From: Streptococcus saliviloxodontae
Lineage (GTDB): Bacteria; Bacillota; Bacilli; Lactobacillales; Streptococcaceae
Assembly (NCBI RefSeq): GCF_016908655.1
Contig: NZ_JAFBEI010000013.1
Coordinates: forward strand, 1 to 49,923
DNA length: 49,923 nucleotides
Direction: 5' to 3'
The position numbers and the translations under genes are program-made. The notes beneath the pieces were generated by a model, which did not search any database, was not told the origin of the DNA, and worked only from the letters and a program-made list of their open reading frames with translations. Of this stretch, positions 17,355-27,251 are shown piece after piece (the stretch's first letter is position 1; the number at the start of each line of letters is the position of its first letter).

Positions 17355-18351
17355 TATAACAGTATCAGTAGTTATTCCCATGTATAATGTGGAAGAGTTT
17401 TTAGCAGCTAATATCGAGTCAGTGTTGCGTCAAACTTACCATAATATTGAAATTATCTGTGTCGATGATGGTTCGACAGATTCTACCAAAAAAATTTTAA
17501 ATACTTACCAAGACTCACGAATTTCATATGTTTATCAAGAAAACCAAGGTGTAGGAAAAGCAAAAAATACGGGATTTAAGTTAGCGACAGGTGATTATGT
17601 CTTATTCCTAGATTCTGATGATATTTTACCTGACGGAACAATACAAGCTTATGTTGATGCGACAGTTGCTGGAGAAGTAGATCTTGTTATTGGTGATTAT
17701 TCTTTGATCAATCGTCAAGGTGATATCATTGAGACTGTTCCTGATAATGAGATTACAAGGCTTGAAAAAGGACAGATTCTTGAAGCATCAGATGTTATCT
17801 ATACCAGTCCTTTTCCAGGTAATAAGATGTTTAGAAGACAATTTTTGCTGGATAATGAACTGATTTTTGAACCAATTCGAATCGCGCAAGATTTAAATCT
17901 ATTTTTGAGAGTGTTGGCTCAATCTCCTAAGGTCGTTTGTATCGATCATAAAGTTCTATATTATCGTGTTTATGATGGGTCAGTAAGTAAAAGCTATGAC
18001 GCTCGCTTAAAGGCCATTGCAGAGGTATTTGAGCATGTTGAAGGACAAGGTTATGATTTTTATAAACAACATAGAAGTCTGATAGAGACAGTCAAATACA
18101 ATCACGTCACTTTTCAATTGATGAAATGCATGAAGATAAGAGACAAACAACTTCGTTCAGAAGTATTTGATTTTTTGATTGGTTTAATTAAAGCTATCCC
18201 TGTTGAATTAGTCGACCAAGATCATCTTGTATCAGAAGCAAGAGAATACACTACTGTAGCATTGACATCAAAACAGCAGTTTTTATCGATGAGGATGAGA
18301 TGGCGTTATCATGGATTCCACAAAAAACAATTTTTCAAAAACTTCTATTAA
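17347..18351 (+). CDS. Glycosyltransferase family 2
   Basis: 334 residues. A GT-A domain with VSVVIPMYNVEEFL at the start, VDDGSTDST (about 38-46) and the metal-binding LDSDDIL (about 94-100). The C-terminal third is helical. It overlaps the end of wzx by eight bases. Donor and acceptor cannot be told from sequence. It transfers one sugar of the cluster A repeat unit on the cytoplasmic face of the membrane. A decayed second glycosyltransferase gene follows. Confidence 0.9.
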   Translation: MSNITVSVVIPMYNVEEFLAANIESVLRQTYHNIEIICVDDGSTDSTKKILNTYQDSRISYVYQENQGVGKAKNTGFKLATGDYVLFLDSDDILPDGTIQAYVDATVAGEVDLVIGDYSLINRQGDIIETVPDNEITRLEKGQILEASDVIYTSPFPGNKMFRRQFLLDNELIFEPIRIAQDLNLFLRVLAQSPKVVCIDHKVLYYRVYDGSVSKSYDARLKAIAEVFEHVEGQGYDFYKQHRSLIETVKYNHVTFQLMKCMKIRDKQLRSEVFDFLIGLIKAIPVELVDQDHLVSEAREYTTVALTSKQQFLSMRMRWRYHGFHKKQFFKNFY

Positions 18352-18369
18352 TATGATAACCACTGAGTT

Positions 18370-18581
18370 TCCAAAATAGTAGTAGAAGTAGTTGTCTTTG
18401 TTAATCACAATATAGAATTGAAAGATTTTGTTGACAATTCTTGTATTTATTCGGACTTGGATGATCTCTGCCAAAAATTACTAGCGTTTGAAAATCTGAT
18501 AAGACGCCAAATTGGGTGGTCAGTATGTCAGATCGTGTAAATAAGGTGAGTCAGATTTATACGGAAGTGATTGAATATTAA
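18370..18581 (+). pseudogene. Glycosyltransferase C-terminal remnant
   Basis: The gap between two glycosyltransferase genes reads in broken frames as the end of a GT4-like protein: VVFVNHNIELKDFVDN, then CIYSDLDDLCQKLLAFENLIRR, a stop at 18538-18540, and in another frame VNKVSQIYTEVIEY ending at TAA 18579-18581. The pattern 'DLDDLCQKLL...' followed by a terminal 'IYTEVI' helix is typical for GT4 C-termini. The N-terminal part is gone. A sugar of the ancestral repeat unit may have been lost. Confidence 0.5.
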
Positions 18582-18601
18582 AAAATAGATTGAGGAAATA
18601 G

Positions 18602-19549
18602 ATGATTTTTTTGGAAATGTATGGCAGAACAGGCAATCAATTGTTTCGTTATGCGATGGCTAGGTCCTTGCAATTGAGCCACTACCCTGAGGAAGAGTTA
18701 GTAATAAGTTTTGATCAGATTGACCAAATGGCGCTAGAAGACCCAACATACTATAATGCTTTAGAAGACTATCATGTTGCTCCATATACAGTATACCCTA
18801 AGAAAGGAAAGGTTCTTTTTAATGAAAGTTCACTCCTTCAAAAGTTAGTACTAATACCGTATTACGCAGGCTTACGTCGTTTTACTCCTAAACAGATGAC
18901 GGAACAATACAGATATCAGAAAAAATGGGAGAAATACCTGAATAATCAGGGCTTGTATTGGTTCAGAACTGGCTTTATTAAACCAAAGTATTCTAAAGCT
19001 AAACATAAATTCGTATCTGGAAACCTTGAAGCAAAGGCGTATTTTGATGAACATCGAGATATTTTGTTGAAAGAGTTACAACCAAAGTATGCGCCATTAC
19101 CATCTAACGACGATTTGTACAAGCGCATTGCGTCAACGACATCAGTTTGTTTATCCGTTAGACGAGGGGACTTTGAGAGAGATACTACGATTAAGAATCT
19201 TCATAGTATTTGTGACAAATCCTACTTTGAAAGAGCTATCGCTAAAATGAAAGAAATTAATCCTGATGTTACTTTCTTTATGTTTTCGGATGACATTGAA
19301 TGGGTTAAAGAAAATATTGTGACAGATGCCCCAACTTACTATGAAAGTGGAGATGATCCCGTTTGGGAAAAATTACGTTTAATGAGTTCCTGTCAACATT
19401 TTATTTTATCTAACAGCTCCTTTAGTTGGTGGTCCCAATATCTTTCTACGGCTAAAGATAAGCTTGTGATTTCACCCTCTAAGTGGTTTAGAAATGATTA
19501 TTCGGCAGATCTCATTGAAAAAGATTGGATTTTGATTGATATTGATTAA
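18602..19549 (+). CDS. GT11-type (alpha-1,2-fucosyltransferase-like) glycosyltransferase, cluster A
   Basis: 315 residues. The N-terminus MYGRTGNQLFRYAMARSLQ and the donor-binding SVRRGDF (about 182-188) mark family GT11, followed by the late SNSSFSWWSQYL. Family members add fucose, in some species other sugars, through alpha-1,2 bonds. No GDP-fucose synthesis genes are in the window, so the donor is open. GAGGAAATAG precedes the start. It has a clear paralogue in cluster B (30777), sharing NESS-x-x-QKL-x-x-IPYY and the end DW/NW-ILID. Confidence 0.88.
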   Translation: MIFLEMYGRTGNQLFRYAMARSLQLSHYPEEELVISFDQIDQMALEDPTYYNALEDYHVAPYTVYPKKGKVLFNESSLLQKLVLIPYYAGLRRFTPKQMTEQYRYQKKWEKYLNNQGLYWFRTGFIKPKYSKAKHKFVSGNLEAKAYFDEHRDILLKELQPKYAPLPSNDDLYKRIASTTSVCLSVRRGDFERDTTIKNLHSICDKSYFERAIAKMKEINPDVTFFMFSDDIEWVKENIVTDAPTYYESGDDPVWEKLRLMSSCQHFILSNSSFSWWSQYLSTAKDKLVISPSKWFRNDYSADLIEKDWILIDID

Positions 19550-19559
19550 TCGAAAAATT

Positions 19560-20489
19560 ATGGAAATGAATGAAGAATTAATAAGTATTGTAGTCCCTGT
19601 ATATAATGTATCGGACTATTTAAAACGTTGTGTAGAGAGTTTAATGCAACAAACTTATACCAATATTGAAATTATATTAGTGAATGATGGTAGTACCGAT
19701 GCTAGTGGAGAGATGTGTGATGAATTGGCAGCATCTGATTCTAGAATAACAGTTGTCCACCAAGAAAATGGTGGTTTATCTGCAGCTAGAAATTCAGGCT
19801 TACGAGTTGCCCAAGGAGACTATCTAATGTACGTCGATTCAGATGATTATATTGCATTAGATAGCTGTGAATCATTTTTGCCTTATTGTGATGGTCAAAA
19901 TGATATTATTTTAGCAGACTGTCAAAAAATTGATGGCGATGCAGTTTCTTATATCGAACACACTCATGCTACTCCCGGTAAAGTTTACCATTCGCGAGAT
20001 TTCGTGATTGAGGCTATCAAGTCAAATGAATGGTATGCGCCTGCCTGTTTTAACCTCTATAGAAGACAATTTTTAATTGATAACCACTTGTTTTTTAAAC
20101 AAGGGATTCTATTTGAAGATGTACAGATGCTCCCAAGATTGTATTTAGCGGCAAATAAGGTTGTTTATTTGAAAAAAGTGTTTTATCATTATATTATTAG
20201 GGAAAATTCTATTATGACATCTGTCCAACTTGATCGTAATCAAAAACATTCGCTTCAAGTGTATAAAGACTGGTTCGATATTTTAGAAACTGTTGATGAT
20301 AAAGACTATCGTCGCTATTTAGATGGTGTTTGGGTAAAGTATTACCTCAGCAATTGTAGATCATGGAAAATAAAAGGCTGGCAAATTGAAAGCATGCCCT
20401 TCACGTTTGCATTAAAAAGGGCCTTGAATGTAAAAGAGAGAACTAAAGTGTTATTATTCCAGTTTTTCCCATCGTGGTATATTAGATAA
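19560..20489 (+). CDS. Glycosyltransferase family 2
   Basis: About 309 residues. SIVVPVYNVSDYLKR, NDGSTDASGEMCDE and YVDSDDYI show an inverting GT-A fold of the EpsJ/CpsJ kind with the DxD metal site. The start is uncertain: the ATGs at 19560 and 19566 both lack a good ribosome site, and a TTG at 19536 inside the previous gene is possible. Overlap or close coupling with the GT11 gene is likely. Sugar specificity is unknown. Confidence 0.88.
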   Translation: MEMNEELISIVVPVYNVSDYLKRCVESLMQQTYTNIEIILVNDGSTDASGEMCDELAASDSRITVVHQENGGLSAARNSGLRVAQGDYLMYVDSDDYIALDSCESFLPYCDGQNDIILADCQKIDGDAVSYIEHTHATPGKVYHSRDFVIEAIKSNEWYAPACFNLYRRQFLIDNHLFFKQGILFEDVQMLPRLYLAANKVVYLKKVFYHYIIRENSIMTSVQLDRNQKHSLQVYKDWFDILETVDDKDYRRYLDGVWVKYYLSNCRSWKIKGWQIESMPFTFALKRALNVKERTKVLLFQFFPSWYIR

Positions 20490-20498
20490 GGGAGAGTC

Positions 20499-21440
20499 AT
20501 GAAAAAGATTAGCGTTATAGTTCCTGTTTACGGTGTGGAAGACTATCTTGAAACTTGTTTGGAAAGTATCATTACACAAACATATTCAGAATTAGAAATT
20601 ATTCTTGTTGATGATGGTTCGACAGATAGGTCGGGTCTGATCTGTGATGAGTATGCTCAGAAAGATGAGCGTATTACGGTTGTTCATAAATCTAATGGGG
20701 GTTTATCGGATGCTCGAAACTGGGGGATTGATAGATCCACGGGAGACTTTATCAGTTTTGTAGATAGTGATGATTTTCTCTCTCCTTATTTTTATGAGCA
20801 TTTGATTAAGTGTCAAGAAAAGTATCACGTTGATTTAGTATCTTGTGGTCGTTATCTAACAGACGAGCATGGTGCTACCAAAGCTATGGCTTTTGGTTCA
20901 AAATCAAAGCAGTTTACGGTGAGTGAAGCCCTCACAAGTGTCTTTCGCTCTCAAGAAATAGATGTTGCTGCCTGGGATAAATTATACCGTAGATCCTTAT
21001 TTACTGATATTCGTTTTCCTGTTGGAAAAAATTGTGAAGATATTGCGACGTTTTACAAGTTATTTGAAAAAAGTGGAGCCATTGCCCATTCTGGCACTTA
21101 TGATTATTACTATCGAGGACGTCCTGAAAGTATTAGTCAGTCAACTGTTTATCGTACTCGAGATAGGGTCAATCTAGAAAATCATTTGAGTGAACTGTCA
21201 ACTTTTATTAGTCATCATTTCCCCGATTTACATTCGGAATTTAATTACTATTACGCAATGAATGTCTACTATTTATTGCATAGATGTTTGATGAGTCATT
21301 TCGAAGATAAAAAGGATGAAAAGCATTATTTACAAAAGCAATTGAGGCAGTATAACAGCAGTTTACTAAAACATCCAACACTACCGATTAAGGATAAAGT
21401 TATTGCTCAATTGATGCTGTTGAATTTATATAAGAATTGA
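20499..21440 (+). CDS. Glycosyltransferase family 2
   Basis: 313 residues. KISVIVPVYGVEDYLETC, VDDGSTDRSGLICDEY and FVDSDDFL define the GT-A core, and RNWGID follows the nucleotide-binding part. The site AAGGGAGAG precedes the ATG. It is similar in plan to its upstream neighbour (both have the SG-x-x-CDE stretch after DGSTD), so the two may be an old duplication. It acts in assembly of the cluster A repeat unit; the sugar is unknown. Confidence 0.9.
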   Translation: MKKISVIVPVYGVEDYLETCLESIITQTYSELEIILVDDGSTDRSGLICDEYAQKDERITVVHKSNGGLSDARNWGIDRSTGDFISFVDSDDFLSPYFYEHLIKCQEKYHVDLVSCGRYLTDEHGATKAMAFGSKSKQFTVSEALTSVFRSQEIDVAAWDKLYRRSLFTDIRFPVGKNCEDIATFYKLFEKSGAIAHSGTYDYYYRGRPESISQSTVYRTRDRVNLENHLSELSTFISHHFPDLHSEFNYYYAMNVYYLLHRCLMSHFEDKKDEKHYLQKQLRQYNSSLLKHPTLPIKDKVIAQLMLLNLYKN

Positions 21441-21450
21441 AAGAGGAATT

Positions 21451-21966
21451 ATGGCACACGGACATATTTTATTATATTACCGCTATAAGAATAAGTGGGA
21501 CCGTATGTTGTGGAAGTTACTTTACAAAAAGAGAGTCGTCTTGGGAGAAGGAACGATTTGGCGAAATAGAGTAGTGATACATGCAATGGATCATGGAAGA
21601 GTGTCAATTGGAAAAAACTGTTTTTTGAATTATGGCTCAACTATTTTTGCTAAGGAAAGTGTTTCTATTGGAGATGATACAATAATGGGAGAAAATGTCA
21701 AAATTTACGACCATAATCATCGTTTTAATCTAGAAGCTCAACTTATTCGAGAGCAAGGTGATATCACTAGTCCCGTTAAGATTGGACGTAATTGCTGGAT
21801 TTCTAGTAATGTCATGATACTTAAAGGGGTTACCGTAGGTGATAACGTCGTTATTGGCGCTAACTGTGTGATTACAGAAGACATTCCATCAGATCATATT
21901 GTCAGATTGGATTCTTCCAATTATGTCATGGAAAAAATTCGAAAGGTCAGAGGTAATGATTCCTAA
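21451..21966 (+). CDS. Hexapeptide-repeat acetyltransferase (WbbJ-like)
   Basis: 171 residues. Left-handed beta-helix hexapeptide repeats run from about residue 50 to 155 (VSIGKNC, VSIGDDTIMG, VKIGRNCWIS, VTVGDNVVIG), with the catalytic histidine segment YDHNHRF at about 90-96. Such enzymes O-acetylate sugars of capsular repeat units with acetyl-CoA in the cytoplasm. AGAGG lies before the start. The last 11 bases overlap the next gene. Confidence 0.9.
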   Translation: MAHGHILLYYRYKNKWDRMLWKLLYKKRVVLGEGTIWRNRVVIHAMDHGRVSIGKNCFLNYGSTIFAKESVSIGDDTIMGENVKIYDHNHRFNLEAQLIREQGDITSPVKIGRNCWISSNVMILKGVTVGDNVVIGANCVITEDIPSDHIVRLDSSNYVMEKIRKVRGNDS

Positions 21967-22687
21967 AAAAATACATTATTGTTGGTTTGGTAAAAAAGAA
22001 TTGCCAGATTCCGTAGAGAAGTGTATTGCTTCTTGGCGTCGTTATTGCCCAGACTATGAGATTATTAGATGGGATGAAACTAATTTCGATGTTGATAGCC
22101 TACCATTCACCAAACAAGCCTATGACAATAAAAAATATGCGTACGTTTCAGACTATGCAAGATTGCATATTATTTATCGTGAAGGTGGAATCTATCTTGA
22201 TACAGATGTTGAACTGATTAAGTCCTTAGATGATTTATTGTCATTGGATGGCTTTTTAGGCTTAGAGGAAATCTCAAGAGTTAATACAGGTCTAGGATTT
22301 GGAATGGTAGCAGGACATCCATTTCTAGAACAAAATATGTCATTTTATCACTCATGGACCCCAGAAAATAATTTTCCAACTTGTGTAACGGTTACCTCAT
22401 CACTTTTAGAGGGCTTAGGTTTATTACCTCAGGATACGAAACAAGAGATTGATGGTGTGGTTATCTTACCGACAGATTACTTGTGTCCACGTTCTTATTT
22501 TGGAAATCCAGATAGATTTACAGATAATACCTACTCTATTCATCACTATGACGAAACTTGGTTAAGTCGGAAAGATAAACTTCTTATTTATTATTACGAT
22601 CATCTTCAGTCAACGATGATAGGAAAAATTGTTTCTGGTATCAAAAAGGGTCTGTCTGCATGTAAACGACAGTTAGAAAAGAAATAG
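21956..22687 (+). CDS. GT32-like capsular glycosyltransferase (DxD sugar-binding)
   Basis: 243 residues. The start MIPKKIHYCWFGKKELP with IRWDETNFD, the SDYARLHIIYREGGIYLDTDVEL segment (DxD at about 86-88) and the late SIHHYDETW are marks of the OCH1/TcdA-TcdB-like group used in capsule loci. I chose ATG 21956, which fits the family N-terminus and overlaps the acetyltransferase stop; an upstream ATG at 21899 lies inside that gene. Sugar specificity is unknown. Confidence 0.88.
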   Translation: MIPKKIHYCWFGKKELPDSVEKCIASWRRYCPDYEIIRWDETNFDVDSLPFTKQAYDNKKYAYVSDYARLHIIYREGGIYLDTDVELIKSLDDLLSLDGFLGLEEISRVNTGLGFGMVAGHPFLEQNMSFYHSWTPENNFPTCVTVTSSLLEGLGLLPQDTKQEIDGVVILPTDYLCPRSYFGNPDRFTDNTYSIHHYDETWLSRKDKLLIYYYDHLQSTMIGKIVSGIKKGLSACKRQLEKK

Positions 22688-22697
22688 GGGGTTGATC

Positions 22698-24080
22698 TTG
22701 GATAAATCATTGAAATTTTCATTGAGTTATTTTAATATTTTTGTTATAGTAACTTTCTTAATTATGCTTTTAGAAGCTTTCATTCCTCTTAGCCCAATAG
22801 CCTATTCGGTCTTGTTGCTGATTGTTGTTTTAGGAGCCTATCATATCAATCACCTTCCGACAGCGCTCTTGTATTTTATTTTATTCACCTTAGAGTCCCA
22901 ATTTTATATTAGTGCTGGAACCGTAGCCATGCACATATCTTATTTAAGTGATTTGCTATTAATTGCAATGATAGCAAAATTATTATTGTCCTATCAAGTT
23001 CAGAAACTGCCAACATTTTTGAAATTAGCATTTTGGATTTGGGTTATCTTTTTCACGATAGGCTTTTTGACAAATATGGTAGTTACCACAACGCCATTGT
23101 TATATGTGTTTGGCTTGAGAAATAACGTACGATTCATAGCCTTGTTTTTAATCAGTTCGATTGTACTTAACAAGTCTTTAATTAGCAAATTTTGGTCACT
23201 GTTTTCAATTGCATTTCTTTTTAATGCTCTCCAAGTAGTCATTCAATATCTTGTATATGGTTTTACGATGGATAAAATTGGGGGGATATTCGGGACAACA
23301 ATCGGTTCAGCTAATACCTATATGCACATCTTTTTATTGGTGTATGTTGTTATGGCTGTTGTGTACAATCATTACAATAAGCTGAATTTTTTGAATTTGG
23401 TTTCAATAGTAGCAGTTGTTATTTTTATTTCTGCCATCGCAGAATTAAAAATAATGTTTATCGAATTAATTGTTGTATTGCTTCTATCCTACCTTTATGG
23501 ACAGTTAACATGGCGTAAAATAGCCAATTTGGGTGTGCTATTTTTGATCTTTGGAGCATTGTTCTCTGTTGCAATTCCAATTCTTTATCAGCTATTCCCT
23601 GACTTTAATAACTTTTTTAGCCTAAGTAAAATTATTCAAACGGCTACTAATAGCTATACTGGTCAACAAGACTTAAGTCGTTTATTTGCAATTTCAGACA
23701 TAAACAAGTTTTTCTTTCATTGGGCCTTGTTGCCAAATCTTTTTGGAATCGGTTTAGGATCAGCAGAAGTTTCGAATACTAGTCTATTGATGAGTCAATT
23801 TTATCTCGCAAACTCCTCTAGTCACTATGATTGGTTCAGCCTTGCCTTTTTATTTATTGAAACTGGTTTTTTGGGATTGGTACTTTATTTGATGCCATTT
23901 GGCATTTGTTGGTATATCCTATTGAAATCAAGAGCAAGGGATAGTTACCACTCATTGAGTCTTGTCTTATTAACCTTGATACCTGTTATTATGATGTACA
24001 ACAATACATTGAGAATTGATGCGGTTTATATGTTAGCTATTCCTTTATCATTTGGAATTTCAAGTTTATTGGATAGTTAG
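22698..24080 (+). CDS. wzy: Wzy polysaccharide polymerase of cluster A
   Basis: About 460 residues, strongly hydrophobic, with around 11-12 membrane segments and a larger outside loop near 300-350 (NSYTGQQDLSRLFA, then IGLGSAEVSN). This is the layout of Wzy/O-antigen-ligase-like polymerases, which join repeat units at the outer face of the membrane. These proteins are recognised by topology and context more than by motifs. TTG 22698 is preferred because GGGGG lies six bases before it; TTG 22692 abuts that site. A terminator follows. A second Wzy lies at 32709. Confidence 0.82.
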   Translation: MDKSLKFSLSYFNIFVIVTFLIMLLEAFIPLSPIAYSVLLLIVVLGAYHINHLPTALLYFILFTLESQFYISAGTVAMHISYLSDLLLIAMIAKLLLSYQVQKLPTFLKLAFWIWVIFFTIGFLTNMVVTTTPLLYVFGLRNNVRFIALFLISSIVLNKSLISKFWSLFSIAFLFNALQVVIQYLVYGFTMDKIGGIFGTTIGSANTYMHIFLLVYVVMAVVYNHYNKLNFLNLVSIVAVVIFISAIAELKIMFIELIVVLLLSYLYGQLTWRKIANLGVLFLIFGALFSVAIPILYQLFPDFNNFFSLSKIIQTATNSYTGQQDLSRLFAISDINKFFFHWALLPNLFGIGLGSAEVSNTSLLMSQFYLANSSSHYDWFSLAFLFIETGFLGLVLYLMPFGICWYILLKSRARDSYHSLSLVLLTLIPVIMMYNNTLRIDAVYMLAIPLSFGISSLLDS

Positions 24081-24102
24081 TTGTTTGATTATAGTTACAT
24101 TA

Positions 24103-24134
24103 AAAAAGAGAACACTTATAAAGGTTCTCTTTTT
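24103..24134 (+). terminator. Terminator closing cluster A
   Basis: AAAAAGAGAAC (24103-24113) and GTTCTCTTTTT (24124-24134) form an 11-bp stem with a T-tract, 22 bases after wzy. Confidence 0.88.
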
Positions 24135-24344
24135 ATTTGTCCTTAAAGGGATGTTGATACTGTTGAGTAGTTGCTATTAGTAATCTAGTGGTTTTAGATT
24201 TCTAAAAGGAGTAATAGCAACAAAGGGTTAAGCGGCTAAACATTATGCAGCATTGACAGTTAATTTTCCTTATATACAAAGTCAATTGGTTTGATAATAG
24301 TATCTTGATTAAAAACTATTTTAGTTATTTTAAAAAGATATCAG
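24135..24344. other. Non-coding gap with a possible gene remnant
   Basis: There is no intact gene. A 20-codon open stretch, AAKHYAALTVNFPYIQSQLV with its stop at 24292-24294, follows an in-frame stop and may be the end of a lost gene; I cannot name it. Nothing resembling a WchA/CpsE priming transferase is left here, although that gene normally precedes wchF. Confidence 0.35.
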
Positions 24345-25640
24345 CAACACACAATATCATGTTATAATAGAATTTGAGTGAATAACGTTCAGGAAAAGTG
24401 CCTGATTATCATTGCCATATATGCTGTATTTCTATAATCTTTGGAAAGACCATATAGGTTATGTAAGAAAAGGAGAAAAAGTGAAATCAGTTTATATAAT
24501 AGGATCTAAGGGAATTCCAGCAAAATATGGTGGTTTTGAAACCTTTGTAGAGAAATTAACTGAGTATCAGAAGGATTCAGGAATTCATTATTATGTTTCT
24601 TGTACAAGAGAGAATTCAGAAAAATCAGGAATCTCAGAAGATATCTTTACACATAATGGAGCCACCTGCTTTAGTGTTGACGTTCCCAATATCGGACCAG
24701 CTAAAGCTATTGCTTATGATATCGCTGCTATGAAGAAAGCTATCCAATTATCAAAAGCTAATAAGGATGAGAGTCCGATTTTCTATGTTTTAGCTTGTCG
24801 TATAGGTCCTTTCATCAGTAAGTTTCGTAAGGAGATTCATGAGTTGGGAGGGCAATTATTTGTCAATCCAGATGGCCATGAATGGTTGCGAGAAAAGTGG
24901 AGCCTTCCTGTTCGTAAATATTGGAAGCTCTCAGAGTCTCTGATGGTTAAGTATGCTGATTTACTGATTTGTGATAGTAAGACGATTGAGTCCTATATTC
25001 AGAAGGATTACGCCAAGTATTGTCCTAAGACTACTTATATCGCCTATGGGACTGATTTGTCTAGATCACAATTAAAGAATGATGATCCTCATGTTCGCTC
25101 TTGGTTTTCAGAAAAAGATGTCTCAGAAAATGAGTACTATCTTGTAGTAGGCCGATTTGTTCCTGAAAACAATTATGAAACAATGATTAAAGAGTTCATG
25201 AAGTCAGGTTCGGAGAAGGATTTTGTGCTTATTACCAATGTTGAAGAGAATGCCTTCTATGATAAATTGAAAAAAGAGACAGGATTTGACAAGGACAAGC
25301 GTATTAAATTTGTTGGAACGGTCTATGATCAAGAGCTATTGAAGTATATTCGAGAAAATGCCTATGCCTATTTCCATGGTCATGAGGTAGGAGGGACCAA
25401 TCCATCCCTTTTAGAGGCTCTTGCTTCGACAAAATTAAATTTATTGTTGAATGTAGGCTTCAATCGTGAAGTAGGTGGAGATGGTGCGGTCTATTGGGAT
25501 AAAGCAAGTCTTCATCAGGTGATTGACAGTTGTGAAGAAATGTCTTCTGCTGAAATTATTGTTATGGATAAACTATCAACAGAGCAAGTTTTGAATCGCT
25601 TTACATGGCCTTTTATTGTTGATGAGTATGAGAGATTGTT
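24345..25640 (+). repeat. Direct repeat, copy 1 (promoter plus wchF)
   Basis: This 1296-base segment recurs at 27116-28411 at a constant offset of 2771 bases. By eye I count about 15 differences and no gaps. It carries the promoter and leader and all but the last few codons of the glycosyltransferase gene. Confidence 0.95.
24360..24404 (+). promoter_or_regulatory. Extended -10 promoter and small hairpin before wchF copy 1
   Basis: TGTTATAAT (hexamer 24363-24368) is an extended -10; no good -35 is seen. Downstream, TCAGG/CCTGA can form a small hairpin in the leader. The same elements are present in copy 2 (hexamer 27134-27139). Confidence 0.55.
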
Positions 25641-25653
25641 ACAAGGCAAATAG
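24481..25653 (+). CDS. wchF: WchF/Cps2T-type rhamnosyltransferase (DUF1972 + GT4), copy 1
   Basis: 390 residues. The N-terminal DUF1972 domain has YIIGSKGIPAKYGGFETFVE, and a GT4-type C-terminal half carries VVGRFVPENNYE and HEVGGTNPSLLEALAS with the EX7E-like donor site. Members such as WchF/Cps2T add beta-1,4-rhamnose to the lipid-linked first glucose. I chose GTG 24481, preceded by AAAGGAGAAAAA; an upstream in-frame TTG at 24412 has no site. The C-terminus differs from copy 2 (ERLLQGK against ERLFR). In related loci this gene directly follows wchA, which is not seen here. Confidence 0.9.
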   Translation: MKSVYIIGSKGIPAKYGGFETFVEKLTEYQKDSGIHYYVSCTRENSEKSGISEDIFTHNGATCFSVDVPNIGPAKAIAYDIAAMKKAIQLSKANKDESPIFYVLACRIGPFISKFRKEIHELGGQLFVNPDGHEWLREKWSLPVRKYWKLSESLMVKYADLLICDSKTIESYIQKDYAKYCPKTTYIAYGTDLSRSQLKNDDPHVRSWFSEKDVSENEYYLVVGRFVPENNYETMIKEFMKSGSEKDFVLITNVEENAFYDKLKKETGFDKDKRIKFVGTVYDQELLKYIRENAYAYFHGHEVGGTNPSLLEALASTKLNLLLNVGFNREVGGDGAVYWDKASLHQVIDSCEEMSSAEIIVMDKLSTEQVLNRFTWPFIVDEYERLLQGK

Positions 25654-25742
25654 ACTAGGCTGCAACTTGGAAAAATTTAAAAGTCTTTATTTACAGAAAA
25701 TGGATATTTGGTTCAGAAAGGAACTATGAGATAATAAGAACT

Positions 25743-26996
25743 ATGGTTAAAACGAAATATAATATTGCAGTTGCAGGAACAGGTTACGTTGGCTTGTCTA
25801 TTGCAACACTACTAGCACAATACAACCATGTTGTAGCAGTTGACATTGTACCCGAAAAGGTAGATCTTATAAATAATAAAAAATCTCCTATTCAAGATGA
25901 TTATATCGAGAGATTTTTATCAGAAAAAGAATTGGACTTGGTGGCGACTACGGATGGAAACAGTGCCTATAAGGATGCTGACTTTATTGTTATTGCTGCG
26001 CCAACAAACTATGATAGCGAACGTAATTATTTTGATACTAGTGCTGTTGAGAGTGTTATTGAACAAGTACTAGCGGTCAATACCAATGCTATCATGGTTA
26101 TAAAATCCACAATTCCTGTCGGTTTTACAGAGCACGTTCGTCAAAAGTATCAAACCGAAAATATCATCTTTAGCCCTGAATTCTTAAGAGAGTCTAAGGC
26201 CCTGTATGATAATCTCTATCCAAGTAGGATTATTGTTTCAACTGATTTGTCTAATCAGAGTTTGACAGAGAAAGTTGAAATATTTGCACAGCTTTTGCAA
26301 TATGGCGCGGAAAAGTTAGAAATTGACACCTTAATTATGGGCTTTACTGAAGCTGAAGCAGTTAAATTATTTGCAAATACCTACCTTGCCCTGCGCGTCT
26401 CGTATTTCAATGAGCTTGATACCTACGCCGAGATGAAAGGTTTGGATACACAGGCTATCATCAATGGTGTTGGCTTGGATCCTCGTATTGGGTCAGACTA
26501 TAATAATCCTTCATTTGGTTATGGTGGTTATTGTCTTCCAAAAGATACAAAGCAGTTGCTAGCTAACTATAATGATGTGCCACAAAATATGATGACTGCT
26601 ATTGTAGAATCTAATCGAACACGTAAGGATTTTATTGCAGATCAGGTCCTAAAACTAGCTGGATACTATGCCTATACTCAATCAGGTAGTTACTCATCGG
26701 TACAAGAGAAAGAAGTAACGATTGGTATTTATCGTTTGACGATGAAAAGCAACTCAGATAATTTCCGTCAAAGCTCCATCCAAGGAGTCATGAAGCGTAT
26801 TAAAGCAAAAGGTGCCAATGTCATCATATATGAGCCAACGCTTGAAGATGGGACAACTTTCTTTGGCTCAAAAATTGTAAATGATTTGGCAACATTTAAA
26901 GAATTAAGTCAAAGTATTGTTGCTAATAGGTATAGTTCAGAGTTAGATGATGTTAGCGAAAAAGTTTATACTCGCGATATTTTTAGACGTGATTAA
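25743..26996 (+). CDS. ugd: UDP-glucose 6-dehydrogenase
   Basis: 417 residues. It oxidises UDP-glucose to UDP-glucuronate with two NAD+. N-terminal Rossmann [18 protein letters not shown], then [27 protein letters not shown], and the catalytic cysteine in [15 protein letters not shown], with the C-terminal UDP-binding domain complete. Cap3A/HasB-type enzyme. It lies between the two wchF copies. Its product feeds the epimerase of cluster A and possibly glucuronosyl transfer in either cluster. The ribosome site is weak (AAGAA). Confidence 0.95.
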   Translation: MVKTKYNIAVAGTGYVGLSIATLLAQYNHVVAVDIVPEKVDLINNKKSPIQDDYIERFLSEKELDLVATTDGNSAYKDADFIVIAAPTNYDSERNYFDTSAVESVIEQVLAVNTNAIMVIKSTIPVGFTEHVRQKYQTENIIFSPEFLRESKALYDNLYPSRIIVSTDLSNQSLTEKVEIFAQLLQYGAEKLEIDTLIMGFTEAEAVKLFANTYLALRVSYFNELDTYAEMKGLDTQAIINGVGLDPRIGSDYNNPSFGYGGYCLPKDTKQLLANYNDVPQNMMTAIVESNRTRKDFIADQVLKLAGYYAYTQSGSYSSVQEKEVTIGIYRLTMKSNSDNFRQSSIQGVMKRIKAKGANVIIYEPTLEDGTTFFGSKIVNDLATFKELSQSIVANRYSSELDDVSEKVYTRDIFRRD

Positions 26997-27251
26997 CTGT
27001 GTTTTCATTGTTTGGTAAAAAAATTATCTATATTAGGGTTTGAAAGATATTTTTACAATATGCAATAGATAAATTTTCTTTGAAAATTGTAATACTATTT
27101 AAAAGATTCTGTTAACAACACACAATATCATGTTATAATAGAATTTGAGTGAATAACGTTCAGGAAAAGCGCCTGATTATCATTGCCATATATGCTGTAT
27201 TTCTATAATCTTTGGAAAGACCATATAGGTTATGTAAGAAAAGGAGAAAAA
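26997..27251. other. Gap before wchF copy 2
   Basis: The first 119 bases are AT-rich and I see no gene or terminator in them. From 27116 on, the sequence is the repeated promoter and leader of wchF copy 2 (extended -10 TGTTATAAT, hexamer 27134-27139; ribosome site AAAGGAG before GTG 27252). Confidence 0.6.

Noticed and set aside
16988..17359. Plus-strand 123-codon frame inside wzx
   Set aside because: Out of frame with the full-length Wzx, Cys/Tyr-rich, no ribosome site; a shadow frame.
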